From contig SZWC01000513.1 of assembly GCA_023375785.1 (NCBI GenBank), forward strand, positions 93,114 through 123,113: a DNA stretch of 30,000 nt. The letters are read 5' to 3'. The translations under genes were made by a program, and so were the position numbers. The stretch comes from Penium margaritaceum. Its lineage: Eukaryota; Streptophyta; Zygnematophyceae; Desmidiales; Peniaceae. Shown piece by piece: positions 1 to 9,536 of this stretch (position 1 is the stretch's first letter; each line of letters opens with the position of its first letter). The notes below the pieces were generated by a model that saw only the letters and a program-made list of their open reading frames with translations, was not told the DNA's origin and ran no database searches.

Positions 1-1
1 G

Positions 2-57
<56 letters not shown>
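1..57. repeat. (AC)n dinucleotide microsatellite
   Basis: The window opens with an almost pure AC/CA run, broken only by a GCACGC start and an AAAC end. It is a simple-sequence repeat and continues to the window edge, so its true length is unknown. No gene function is implied. Confidence 0.97.
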
Positions 58-61
<4 letters not shown>

Positions 62-684
62 CTTTATCTTGGATATTGCTCAAGGTACACAAGTTAAGAT
101 ACTGGAAACACTGCACAGAAACATGGCTTTTCTCGTAATCTTCCCAAAGGAGCATGCCCTAAATGATGCGGTAAAACTACAGATTTCCCAGAACTGCGGC
201 CTATAATCGCACTTCCAGACTCAGAAGGAGCTCACCTCACACCCTCTATTGCTCAATGGCTGTGATCTCCCACTGCCCTGATGACCATTAGTCTGATGTG
301 CAGTCCATCTTCACAAAGCTCCAGTCCTCGTCCAAGGCCTCGAGCAAGACAAATGATCTCGCTTGATCCTTGGTCCTCTTTCTTGGACCAACCTGGTTCC
401 GCCACATCTGCCACATTCTCTGATCAAGCAACTGAGAGGCTCCTGGCTTGTACCACTGAATTCAGTGGAGGGGCATACTCTCTGTGCAGGGCACATCTCC
501 TTGTGGCGGGCTGTGTAATCATAACACATGGTGATTGTGAAGCAAGAGGAGATTATTGGTATCTGGCCCAGCCTGTGCCCAAACTCAAGTAGATCTAGGA
601 AAACAGGAATGTGTCCTAAAGGTATGAAGATAATGGATAATCATAATTCTATAATCATTTTGGTTTAGTTTCCTTGATACTAAC
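58..684. other. Unassigned sequence, no gene supported
   Basis: I see no recognisable domain, repeat or RNA here. The open frames are short (up to about 100 codons), overlap on both strands and have no conserved motif. The stretch from about 640 to 684 could be intronic if the minus-strand exon described next is real. Confidence 0.5.
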
Positions 685-1005
685 CACCATTCCTCTTGAA
701 AAGCTGGTCTTCAGCCAACATGAGCTCCTCAACCACCTCATCCAAAACTGGTTTGTAGCGGTGAACATCTTGAACTTCTGCTACCACCGCTGCCATTTCT
801 CCTATTTCTGGTGGTTCTCTAGTGTTTCCACCTCCAGCTGCAGCATGTTCTTGCTGGAATTTTTCTGCAGCTGCATGAACTTGTCATCAAGGTTTTATCC
901 TCTTTTTTCAATGTATCGCATTGACCGAAATCCTTCTTGAATCTAAATGATAGTCCACGGATAGCGTCAAAGAAAAACGTCTTCCAGAGTTCTCTTCTTA
1001 CATGG
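685..1005 (-). pseudogene. Possible decayed exon, unknown protein
   Basis: Read on the minus strand, this stretch gives protein-like sequence: first a segment containing ELWKTFFFDAIRG, then, one frame away, VHAAAEKFQQEHAAAGG and a stretch ending ELMLAEDQLFKRNGG. The second part runs straight into a GT donor-like site (GTTAGT, minus strand, at 679-684). The two parts need a one-base frame change near 890, so this is either a decayed exon or two exons with a missed junction. The Ala/Glu/Gln-rich segment looks helical. I do not recognise the family. It could belong with the neighbouring minus-strand fragment at 1198-1445. Base composition is similar to the flanks, and the call rests only on frame and splice-site appearance. 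Confidence 0.3.
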
Positions 1006-1197
1006 TGGTGAATCTGCTGCTAAGATTTTTTATATGTGAAACGTGATCCTACAAGCAAGTCCCCACCTCCATCCCATGTTTGTTAAATGCAGTGAGAAAA
1101 CTTCCAAAGATAATGTCACTAGTCTTTTCATGTATGAGCTTTGGAGACTTGCATGATATCCTCAGACAGATGTTTGTTCCCAAAATTGAACAATTAC

Positions 1198-1445
1198 CTT
1201 CAGATTCTCGGTGAGATGAATAGCCAGAAGACAGGATAACTGATCCCACACCGCCATTGCCACATATTCATCACATCCTTAGTGGCTTTATTATCCAGAG
1301 TCTCCATATGGGGATAAAAAATGCCACTTTTTAGGCCTTTGTTCGGTAAAGCCCTTTTCAGGTTGTCATTTTCATCAACGACCGATGGAGAAAATTTGAA
1401 CTTGTCTCCATTCATGCCTGTGCCAGACATGTGGACACTCTTGAG
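1198..1445 (-). pseudogene. Possible decayed exon truncated by copia element A
   Basis: On the minus strand, a reading frame with a Met at 1430 (MSGTGMNGDKFKFSPSVVDE...) runs toward 1250. A shifted frame then gives AVWDQLSCLLAIHLTENLK, ending at a donor-like GTAATT at 1192-1197. The sequence reads like coding DNA rather than retroelement, and I recognise no domain. Its 5' side is cut off at 1445/1446, where the LTR of element A begins. If this is host sequence, element A inserted into or beside a gene. One frameshift is needed, so it would be non-functional or misassembled. Confidence 0.28.
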
Positions 1446-2402
1446 TGTTGAAAGTTGCCCCTCCGCATGCCCAAGTGCGGCGCCAGGAGGCGTTGACGAA
1501 TTGCCAGAGAGAGGAAAAACCTCATGGTTGGATCTGGCGGCTCGGTGATTGCTTTGGTCATCGGTTGGATGATTGCCCGCCAAATTTGACAAGTTGCTGA
1601 ATCCGGTGCAAGCTGTTTCACAAGAATCTAACAAGTATCAAGGGAGATATGGGCTTTCAAAGTTGGCCTGTGGATGGCGGCTCGGGGAGCTGGTCGCGAC
1701 TCGACTTCCGGTCGATAATCGACCGGACCAAGTAACAAAAGAACCATCTAGAGATTTTGCTTCGGAAGATCTGCCGAAGCGTCCGGAGGATAATCCACCA
1801 GATCCTGTAGTGCAGTTTGTTACTGAGGGACTTTGCCAGAATCCTGGCTCGGCGTCCAAAACTCAAGAGTACGTTTTGTTACTCGGGGTCAAAATTATAA
1901 CTGCAAGTCCACAGACAGGTTCCAAACGTCTTCACACCCCATCACCAAACTCGACCCAAAAGTAGAGGAGGTGCATCAAAACAGTGCAAGAGACCTCTAC
2001 ATCACATGAAATGGGATCTGCACTTTGGGAAAGGCGCCTCGCACGTGAAGAAAGGCGCCACGGCATGTGCACACCATGGAGGGATTAGGAATTTTTGTGA
2101 TGGGAGAGGCCTGCGCTTTGACAAGCATAACATGGACTACACTTTACTGAATTGCGCAAAGTTTGGTGCATTTGAGGGCTCATGGCTAGCCCTTTAAATG
2201 TTTTCATTATGTTTATGTTAAAAAACTAATGTAAAATCGTGTTACTCCCTTTACAAAATTGACTATCTCTAATTGGCTGCTCACATAGCATGAGGGGACC
2301 AGAAAGCTCACGCTCAGTCTCAGATTCGCCCAAAACAGAAGACGTGAACCACTACAGACAATCAGATGAACATCAGGACCACACCATGTGGATTCCCTGA
2401 TA
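1446..2402 (+). repeat. 5' LTR of copia element A
   Basis: This 957-bp LTR starts TGTTGAAAG and ends ...CTGATA, where element B has CCGACA (the expected CA end, mutated here). The start is fixed by alignment with the copies at 6699 and 7484, and the end by the conserved primer site just downstream. A TTAAAT-type core-promoter candidate lies near 2192-2199, at the position where element B has TATAAAT. Confidence 0.88.
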
Positions 2403-2406
2403 AAGA

Positions 2407-2419
2407 GTTATGGGCCCAC
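2407..2419 (+). promoter_or_regulatory. Primer-binding site, complementary to tRNA-iMet anticodon arm
   Basis: GTTATGGGCCCAC lies four bases after the LTR end. It is the reverse complement of the anticodon loop and 5' stem of eukaryotic initiator tRNA-Met (GUGGGCCCAUAAC). The same block follows the LTRs of elements B and C. This predicts priming by a cleaved 5' half of tRNA-iMet rather than by the tRNA 3' end. Confidence 0.8.
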
Positions 2420-2523
2420 AGGTTTGATCGTCTCCAACCTTCACGTCTTCCGTAGCGCACAGGATCATCATCTTGGACGTCGCCGTGAAGTTCTGAGAAC
2501 CCGTCGGAGTAGAAGTGGTGCAA

Positions 2524-3444
2524 ATGGCACAGAAGGAGATGCGACCCAATCAGAAGTATGCAGGTGACCCAGGCTTTGGGCTATGGAGGTTGTAGTTTGA
2601 GCTGCACTGTGCACATAAGGGGCTGCTGAACGTGATGTTGGGAAAGGAGGTGCTCGTAGGGGCAAAAGCTGCAGACGCGGGTAACAGGCCTTCAAAAAGA
2701 AGAATAAGGAGGCACTCATGCTCCTGGTGTCCGGGACAGCCGAGTCGCAGTGCGGCTACTTCCAAGTCTACAAGCTGGTAGCTCAAGCTTGGCAAAAACT
2801 CTGCGCCATCCACTGATCCAAGTCTCTCGCAAAACAAATCTTTGCAATTAAGCAGCTCCTCATGGTGAGAATCGCAAAGGGAGATGATGTCATCTCCGCC
2901 ATGCATGAGATGAGCTCGCTCGCCTCACAATGCAGATGTACTCTGCGCGGTTGCAGAGTACATCCGTAACAAGGTGCAACGCCAGAGCTGCAGGGAGTCC
3001 TTCTCTTCCTCATTGGCCCTTGTCACCAAAATGCATAGTGGCAGAAGCGGAGGCAAAGGAAGCAACGGAAAAGGCAACGGCAAGAAGGGCGGCAAGAAAG
3101 GTGCTTGCCACAATTGCGCCAAGGAGTGCCATTGGGCCCATGAGTGCCTGGAGGACGCAAAGACCGAAGGCAAAACTGGCAAAAGCAGGTCGCTGCTCAA
3201 CGTGAACAAGAGCCACTTCTTCAAGAAGGCCAATAGGCACTGCCTGGATTCTGAGGCCGAGGAGCACACCCAGGTCAAGAAGGTGGGGTTTGTCACAAGC
3301 GAGAAGTCGTCCATGGCAATGGTGGTCGTGAACCACAAAGTCGAGCAAGCAGCCAGCCAAGGCGATGTGGAGGTAGAAGTCATGGTGGGCGGTAAGAAGA
3401 AGTTGTGCACAATCCACGGATTGTGCAGCATGTCCCCGGCCTAG
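2524..3444 (+). pseudogene. gag: copia A gag plus protease-position segment, with internal deletion
   Basis: This is the gag polyprotein (nucleocapsid and particle protein) of element A, on a frame starting MAQKEMRPNQ at 2524. The equivalent ATG in element B is at 8568. In-frame stops occur in the N-terminal half. Compared with B, roughly 170 bp is missing after about 2930, removing the middle of the capsid-like region. The 2974-3444 part is open: a Gly/Lys-rich linker, then a zinc knuckle CHNCAKECHWAHEC (Cx2Cx4Hx4C; the usual Gly-His is Cys-His). After it, CLDSEAEEHT sits where copia proteases have DSGA, so the catalytic-site Gly is Glu and the protease is predicted dead. The product would not assemble normally. 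Confidence 0.85.
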
Positions 3445-3872
3445 CTGACATTTTGAGTGTCAACCGCTTGACAGATAAGGGGTATGAGGTGCTCTTCCGC
3501 AGGAAACGCGCAGTGGTAAGCATTGACGGCGATGGTGAGGTCGTGCTGGAGGCAAAGCGAGAGGGCAGTCTGTACATCGTGGAGACCAAGGTGATCCCCG
3601 CACCATCCGACGAAGCAGACTTGCAGGAGCGCGTTTTCAACATAGTCAAGGGAGGAAAAGCTGATCTGGAGCTCTGGCACCGACGATTGGGGAATTTGGC
3701 ACCCACAACCGTTAAGGAGATGGCAAAGCGCAACATGGTGTGCGGCCTTGTCCTTCACAGTGCAACAGATGTGGCAGCAGATGTAGCAGCTCACAAAAGG
3801 TGCAAGCCTTGCAGTTTGGGGAAGGCACGACAAGGCTCCCACAAAGGACCTGCTGGAGGTCGTGCTCAGTGA
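3405..3872 (+). pseudogene. pol: copia A pol: protease tail and GAG-pre-integrase domain
   Basis: This open segment, in a different frame from gag, continues pol. It contains QHVPGLADILSVNRL, a conserved stretch after the copia protease, and then the GAG-pre-integrase domain with LWHRRLGNLAPTTVKEMAKRNMV and a CKPC...GKA zinc-binding end. In intact copia elements these lie in one polyprotein between protease and integrase. Here the frame fails after the GKAR motif, and the integrase core resumes in the next frame at 3862. The segment overlaps the end of the gag frame by 40 bp, which reflects a frameshift mutation rather than a programmed site. Confidence 0.82.
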
Positions 3873-4411
3873 CGTGTGCGGACCATTCAAAATGCCGTCA
3901 AACAGCGGCGTGAGATACTTTGTCACCTTCATTGATGAATGCAACAAGAAGCTCAACGTGTACTTCATAAAGCGGAAAGACAAAACCCTGGACCGGTTGA
4001 AGGAGTACGTCGCAGCCGTGGAGAGGAAGATTGGCCACAAGGTCAAAGCGCTATGCACTAACAATGGCGGGGAGTACGTGGACTGTAGTGAGTGGTTGAA
4101 GCAGCAGGGCATCAAGTGGTAACCTCCCTATGTTGTACTTGCCTCAGTCCAATGGAGTGACGGAGCAGGCAAACCAGACGCTGCTAAACATGGTGCGGAC
4201 CATGCCTGTGGATGCAGGGTTTTCGCGCGGGTTCTGGGCAGAGGTTCTGTGTACAGCAAGGTACACCATCAACCTCACCCCAACAACGGTGCTGAAGAGT
4301 AAGGGCAGCTGGAAGACACTACAAGAGGTTTGGAGCGGGAGCAGGCCAAACGTGGCACACCTGGAGGTTTTCAGGTGCAAGGCGCATGCGATGGTGCAGG
4401 CGGCGCAATGA
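3862..4411 (+). pseudogene. pol: copia A integrase core, catalytic Asp replaced
   Basis: The integrase joins cDNA to host DNA through a D,D,E triad. The first Asp is present (SDVCGPF, codon 3871-3873). The second is Asn: the motif reads CTNNGGEY instead of the usual RTDNGGEY (AAC at 4060-4062). The Glu after PQSNG (GVTEQANQT) is kept. A one-base insertion relative to element B near 4122-4130 shifts the frame just before PQSNG, and a TGA ends this part at 4409-4411. The change of the second Asp should abolish strand transfer even if the frame were intact. The downstream part continues in the frame of the reverse transcriptase. Confidence 0.85.
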
Positions 4412-4423
4412 CATGACGACAAG

Positions 4424-6655
4424 TTGGAACCATGGGTGAAGCCGTGCTTGTTCCTTGGCTACAAAAGTGCACAAAAGGCATATTGGCTCTGGGACTTGCG
4501 CACGCAAGAGATCCTCCACAGCCGTGAGGTCGAGTTAAACGATCAACAGAGATTCAACAGTAGCAACAACAAAATGAGTGTCGGGAACACTCTTAAACAA
4601 TGTGAGTGGTTCCACCTCCTTGACTACGAGAAGGAGCCATCAGACGTGGAGGTCAATGATGCGGCGTCAGAGCGCAGTTGTGCAGTGGGTGCAGTAGCCA
4701 ACGCGGAAGACTCCGACGACAATGCAGCTGTGGTTGAGATCCGACAGGAAGATCTGCCGGAGGAAGCACTACGGGTGCCAAATTGCGCACTTGTGGCAGA
4801 ATTTTCATCCGGCGTTAAAGGAAAATCCTCAAGATGCACCACCCGTCCGGTCGATGGCTCACCGGAGCAAGAGAAATCCTCGGGGAGCCTTCCATTTGAT
4901 GATTCACCGGAGCGGGCAGTGTTAGAAGGATTGCAACAGAGCAATGAAACACCACCAAAACTGCCACGCCGCAGCGGGAGGCACTGGAAACCGGGGAAGC
5001 ATTTTTGCGCAGGCACCGGTCGATGGATTTGCATGATGTGGTGCATGCTGGCTGCATCAACGGAGCCAATGACCATGCAAGAGGCGCTTGCACGACCTGA
5101 GGGGAAGCAGTGGGACGCCGCCATCACGTTGGAGCTGGCCTCCCTGGCTAAAAATGACACGAGGGACCTCGTGGCCAGGCCAAAAGATGCCGAGGTCATC
5201 AGCTCAAAGCGGGTCTTCAAGACCAAGTTCATGAAAGAAGGTGTGGTGGGCGAGTACAAAGTGTTGCTCGTGGCAAAGGGATGGGCAGAACATAAGGTCA
5301 AGCACTACAATGAGACGTTCGCCCATGTTGCCAAGTTTACAAGCATCCGGGCAATCCTTGTGGTCGCAGTCGTGAAGGACATGGACCTACACCAGATGGA
5401 CGTAAAGATGCCCTTCCTGAGCAGCATCATTGACAAAGAGATTTACGTGGAGGTGCCAGAGGGGATGGAGACGCGGGAGGGCAAGGTGTGCAAGCTGCAA
5501 AAGTCCTAGTACGGGCTAAAACATTCTTCCCAATGCTGGTACCGACAGATTGACAACTTCATGGCACAGCTTTGCTTCAAGCGCTATGAGGCGGATCACA
5601 TTGTGTACATGCGGCGCAACAAGAAGCTCCATCACATCGTCGCACTCTACGTGGACAACCTGATCTTGTGCTCCTCAGACCTGCCAAGCCTATAGCAGCT
5701 GAAAGAGAAGCTCAGCAACAGGTTCCGGATGTCAAACATGGGGGAGCTGGAGTTCTACCTCAGGGTGAGTATCACGCGGAACCGGAGGGCGCGCACGCTT
5801 GAGCTGGGGCAGGCCAAATATGTGGCCAAGGTGCTTAAGCGGTACGGCATGGAGGACTGCAATCTAGTGTGCAATCCAGTCTCCACGACCTGTGAACTAA
5901 GTGCGGGAATGGATCCGTAAACAGAAGAAGAGCGGGAGGATATAGCAGGGGTGTCCTACCAATTGGCAATGGGCAGCCTCATGTACACCATGGTGGGGAC
6001 TCAACTGGACCTCGCCTAAACTGTGGGCCAAGTGAGTACGTAAGTGGCCCATCAAGGACCTCTACATTGGCAGGCGATCAAGCGCATCCACTGCTACCTG
6101 CAGGCAACGCGGCACAGGTGCTTGAGGTTTGACGGCAAGGGGCGGGCGGACCCCTTGCGTTTGGTATGCTACACGGATGCAAACTACGCTGGTGATGTAG
6201 ACGAGCAGAAGTCCACATCTGGATACGTGTTATTCCTTGTTGGTGCATTGGTCTCGTGGTGCAGCAGGAAGCAAGACTGCATCACCACCTCCATAGTAGA
6301 AGCAGAGTACATCGTGTCGGCTGAGGTGGTAAAGGAGGCGGTATGGCTCTGGAGGTTGCTTGGGTAGCTGGGCGTGCCGCAGCAGGAGCCTACGGTGGTG
6401 CAAGATAACACCAGCTCCATCTCGCTGTCCAGCAACCTGACGCAGCATAAGAGGAAAAAGCACATTGCCGTGCGTTATCACTACACACAGGACACAGTTG
6501 AGAAAGGGAAAATGGTGCTGCAGCACCACAGCATGCACAACATGCTTGCGGATTGCTTGACCGAAGCACAACCCGTGGACCGGCAAGCCATGAGCGTGGC
6601 CAGGCTTGGGATGACCAGCCATTGTGGGCTGGAGGGCGCAGCAGAAGTAGAGTGA
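4424..6655 (+). pseudogene. pol: copia A reverse transcriptase and RNase H, multiple stops
   Basis: One frame runs from integrase C-terminus through RVT_2 reverse transcriptase to RNase H. Landmarks are WDAAITLELASL and QMDVKMPFL (first catalytic Asp kept). The active site is LYVDNLIL at 5648-5659, where the second Asp of YVDD is Asn. RNase H has CYTDANYAGD, KSTSGYV, VSWCSRKQD and VEAEYIVSAE. In-frame stops lie at 5507, 5693, 5918, 6017, 6041 and 6365; the natural end is TGA at 6653. An acidic, low-complexity linker precedes the polymerase, as usual in copia. The YVDN change alone predicts loss of polymerase activity. The stop codon is followed 43 bp later by the 3' LTR. Confidence 0.88.
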
Positions 6656-6679
6656 AAGCAAGCTGAAGCAGTTGTTATG

Positions 6680-6698
6680 GAAGGTGCAAGAGGGAAAA
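6680..6698 (+). promoter_or_regulatory. Polypurine tract of element A
   Basis: A purine-rich run (GAAGGTGCAAGAGGGAAAA) directly abuts the TGTTGAAG start of the 3' LTR. This is the expected position for the plus-strand primer. Elements C and D have AAGGTGCAAGGGAGA at the same place, although their LTRs differ. Confidence 0.8.
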
Positions 6699-7215
6699 TG
6701 TTGAAGTTTTCCCTTCCACATGCCCAAGTGCGACGCCGAGAGGAGCCGACGAGTTGCCAGAGAGAGGAAAAATCTCACAGTTGGATCTTGCGGCTTGATG
6801 ATTTCTGGGATAATCAATTGGATGATTGCCTGTCAAAGTTGAAGACTTGATAAATTTGGTGGAAGTTGTTTCACCAGAATTGGACAAGTATCGAGGGAGA
6901 TATGGGCTTCCAAAGTTGGGGTGTGCGCGGCGGTTCTGGGAGCCGGCCGCGATTCAACTTCCGGTGGATAATCAACCGGACCGAGAAACAGAAGTACCAT
7001 CTGGAGATTTTTCTCCGGAAGCTCTGCCAAGGCGTCCAGTGGATAATCCACCGGATCTTGTACTGCAGTTTGTTACCAAGGGACTCAGCCAAAATCCTAG
7101 CTCGGCGTGCAAAACTCAGTAGTATGTTTTACTACTTGGGGACTTTGTCACAATTTTGACTGCAGGTCCGCGGACGGGTTTCAAACCTCCTTACACCAAA
7201 CTCGACCCAAACGTC
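6699..7215 (+). repeat. 3' LTR of element A, truncated
   Basis: This aligns with the 5' LTR from its TGTTGAA start through the repeated GGTGGATAAT/CCGGA-type segments to the shared CCAAACTCGACCCAAA at about 7215. Unrelated AT-rich sequence then begins. About 440 bp of the LTR, including its promoter-proximal end, is missing. Confidence 0.85.
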
Positions 7216-7483
7216 TATGGAGATTCTGTTGGGATGAATCTTAATTCATTTCCCACATCAAAGTTCACTAATGATGTTAACATGAAATCATTGACTATAA
7301 ACGTTTCAGGTTAATTTTTTTTGACAAGGAAGAGGTTCATGACAATCTGGGCATAGCTGCTCAAAAATGATATTTCTGATTTTGTTTTGTTAGACTTACC
7401 TAGGCATTTGATAGTGTAGGAAAATATTCTTTCTTCATTTTTTGAACGCGATGCAGCACAATACATAACTTGGCTATGGGTTC
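7216..7483. other. AT-rich spacer between copia A and B
   Basis: This 268-bp stretch has no recognisable coding potential or repeat. It is visibly richer in A and T than the flanking elements, which fits host intergenic or intron sequence left between two insertions or after a deletion. Confidence 0.6.
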
Positions 7484-8446
7484 TGTTGAAAGTTTTCCCC
7501 TCCGCATGCCCAAGTGCATTGCCAGGAGGCGCGGACGAGCGGCCAGAGAGAGGAAAATCCTCCTAGTTGGATCTAGTGGGTCAAGGATTGCTTGGTTTCT
7601 AAGATGGATGATTTCCCCAGAAAGTTGATGAATTGCTGAGTCCGGTGGAAGTTGTTTAACCGAAATCAAACAAGTATCAAGGGAAATATGGGTCTCCAAA
7701 GTTGGGGTGTGCACGGCAGCTTTAGGAGCCAGCCTTGACTCTTCTTTTGGTGAATAATAGACTGGACCGAGTAACAAAAGTCACATCTGGAGATTTTGCT
7801 CCAGAAAGACTGCCGAGGCATCCGGTGGATAATCCACCAGATCCTGTAGTGCAGGTTTTTACTGAGGGACCTAGCCAAAATCCTGGCTTTACGTCCGAAA
7901 CTTAGTAGTATCTTTTGTTACTCAGGGACTTTGTCAAAATTTGGACTGAAGGTCTGCGGACAGGTTTCAAACCTCGTTACACCCCATCACCAAACTCGAC
8001 CAAAAATTGGGGGAGGTGCGTCAAAACAGAGAGTGGACCCCTACACCATGTCTTATGGGATCTGCGCCTCGGGAAAGGCACTTTGCACATGAAGGAAGGC
8101 ACCACGGCATGTGCACACCATGGAGGCGTTAGGCATTTTTGTGGTGGGTGAGACCTACGCTTCTGCAAGCATAACATGCGCTACGCTTGGTGAAATTGTG
8201 TGCAGTTTGGTGCGTTGGACAGCTCATGACTAGCCCTATAAATTATCTGATCATGTGGATGTACAAAAACGAACAAGCAATTCCCTTATTCCCTTTGCAA
8301 ACTGACTGTCTCTGAATTCCTGCTCACATAGCGGGAGACAACCAGAAAGCGCACGCTCAGTCTCAGATTTGCCCAAAACAGAAGACGTAGACCACTAGAT
8401 TTGGATCAGACCAGCATCAGGACCACACCTCATGGATTTCCCGACA
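7484..8446 (+). repeat. 5' LTR of copia element B
   Basis: This 963-bp LTR starts TGTTGAAAG and ends CCGACA, so it has TG...CA termini. Its full length matches the 957-bp LTR of element A. The five bases before it are GGTTC; no matching copy can be sought because the 3' end of B is lost. Confidence 0.9.
8237..8243 (+). promoter_or_regulatory. TATA box candidate in LTR B
   Basis: TATAAAT lies about 750 bp into the LTR and about 210 bp before the primer site, a plausible U3/R position. Element A has TTTAAAT at the same aligned position. Confidence 0.5.
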
Positions 8447-8448
8447 AA

Positions 8449-8463
8449 GGGTTATGGGTCCAC
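8449..8463 (+). promoter_or_regulatory. Primer-binding site of element B, tRNA-iMet anticodon arm
   Basis: GGGTTATGGGTCCAC starts two bases after the LTR. It matches the complement of the initiator tRNA-Met anticodon arm with one mismatch (T at 8459, where A and C have C). Confidence 0.78.
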
Positions 8464-8567
8464 ACGTCTGATTGTCTCCAACCTTCACACCTTCCGCAGG
8501 GCACGGGATTGTCATCTTGGATGTTGCAATGGAGTGCTAAGAACCAGTTGGATTAGAAGCTGCGGAG

Positions 8568-9536
8568 ATGGCGTACAAGGAGACGCAGCCCATTCAGAAG
8601 TAGGTGGGCGGCCCATGCTTTGGGCTATGGAGGTGGTAATTTGAGCTGCAACTCGCGCATGAGGGGCTACTCGATGTCATGTTGGGAAAGGAGATGCTCG
8701 TAGAGGTGCCTGCTAAGGATGCAGAGAAGCAGGCCTTCAAAAAGAAGAACATGGAGGCGCTCATGCTCCTGGTGTCCGGGACAACAAAGTCACTATGGGG
8801 CTACTTCCAAGGCTACAAGTAGACAGCCAAAGCTTGGTAAAAACTCTACGCCATCTACAAATCCAAGTCACTCGTGAAGAGAATCTTCACCATAAAGCGG
8901 CTTCTTACCGTGCGATTTGAGGAAGAAGATGATGCCATCTCCACCATCCAGCAGATCAAGTTGCTCGCCTCATAACAAAGCGACGCGGGGTGGAATATCA
9001 ACACGCAGCTGTAGGCATTGGCCCTCCTCAATGCCCTTCCTGACAGTTGGCATCCCCTCATCACCATCTTTGGAGGATGGCCAGAGAACAAGCTCACCTA
9101 TGGCGTGGTCACAGAGTACATCTGCAACGAGGGACAATGCGGAAGCTGCTCGGAATCCTCAACTTCCTCATCCGTGCCCACCACCAAAATGCGTGGTGGC
9201 GGAAGCGAGGGCAAAGGAAGCAACGCAAAGGGTGGTGGCAAGAAGGGCGCCAGGAAGTATGCGTGCCACAACTGTGGCAAGGAGGGCCATTGGGCCCGTG
9301 AGTGCCCGGAGGAGGCGAAGGCTGGTGGCAAAAACACCAAAGGCAACAAGAAACCTTTCCTCAAGAAGGCCAATAGGCAGTGCCTGGATTCCAAGGCCAA
9401 GGAGCATACCCAGGTTGGGAAGGTGGGGTTCGTCACCTACGAGAAGTCCTCCAAGTCAATGGTGGTCACGAACAGAAAAGTCAAGCCGCAACTGGCCATG
9501 GCGACGTGGAGGTGGAAGTCGTGGTGGGCGGTATGA
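8568..9536 (+). pseudogene. gag: copia B gag with intact zinc knuckle, several stops
   Basis: The frame starts MAYKETQPIQ at 8568. Stops interrupt the N-terminal half, and the part from 9018 is open to 9536. It contains a UBN2-type copia gag block (ALMLLVSG, then LNALPDSWHPLITIFGGW), a Ser-rich linker and a canonical knuckle ACHNCGKEGHWAREC that would bind the RNA genome. After the knuckle, CLDSKAKEHT occupies the protease active-site position, with Lys instead of the Gly of DSG. The same position is Glu in element A. A frameshift near 9490 moves the following protease-tail sequence into another frame. Confidence 0.85.

Larger units (their letters stand above)
1446..7215 (+). mobile_element. 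Ty1/copia LTR retrotransposon A, degenerate, 3' LTR truncated
   Basis: The copia order is present: LTR, primer site, gag with a zinc knuckle, protease-position segment, GAG-pre-integrase, integrase, reverse transcriptase, RNase H, purine tract, LTR. Integrase before reverse transcriptase identifies Ty1/copia rather than Ty3/gypsy. The 5' LTR is 957 bp. The 3' LTR matches only its first ~517 bp, so target-site duplications cannot be checked. The coding region is broken by stops and at least two frameshifts, and catalytic Asp residues in integrase and reverse transcriptase are changed to Asn. The copy is therefore non-autonomous. It shares LTR, gag and integrase sequence with element B, which follows in the same orientation. 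Confidence 0.92.

Noticed and set aside
3405..3444. Programmed frameshift between gag and pol in element A
   Set aside because: The gag and pol frames overlap by 40 bp, but no slippery heptamer is evident. Element B breaks at a different point and C keeps one frame, so mutation is the simpler explanation.
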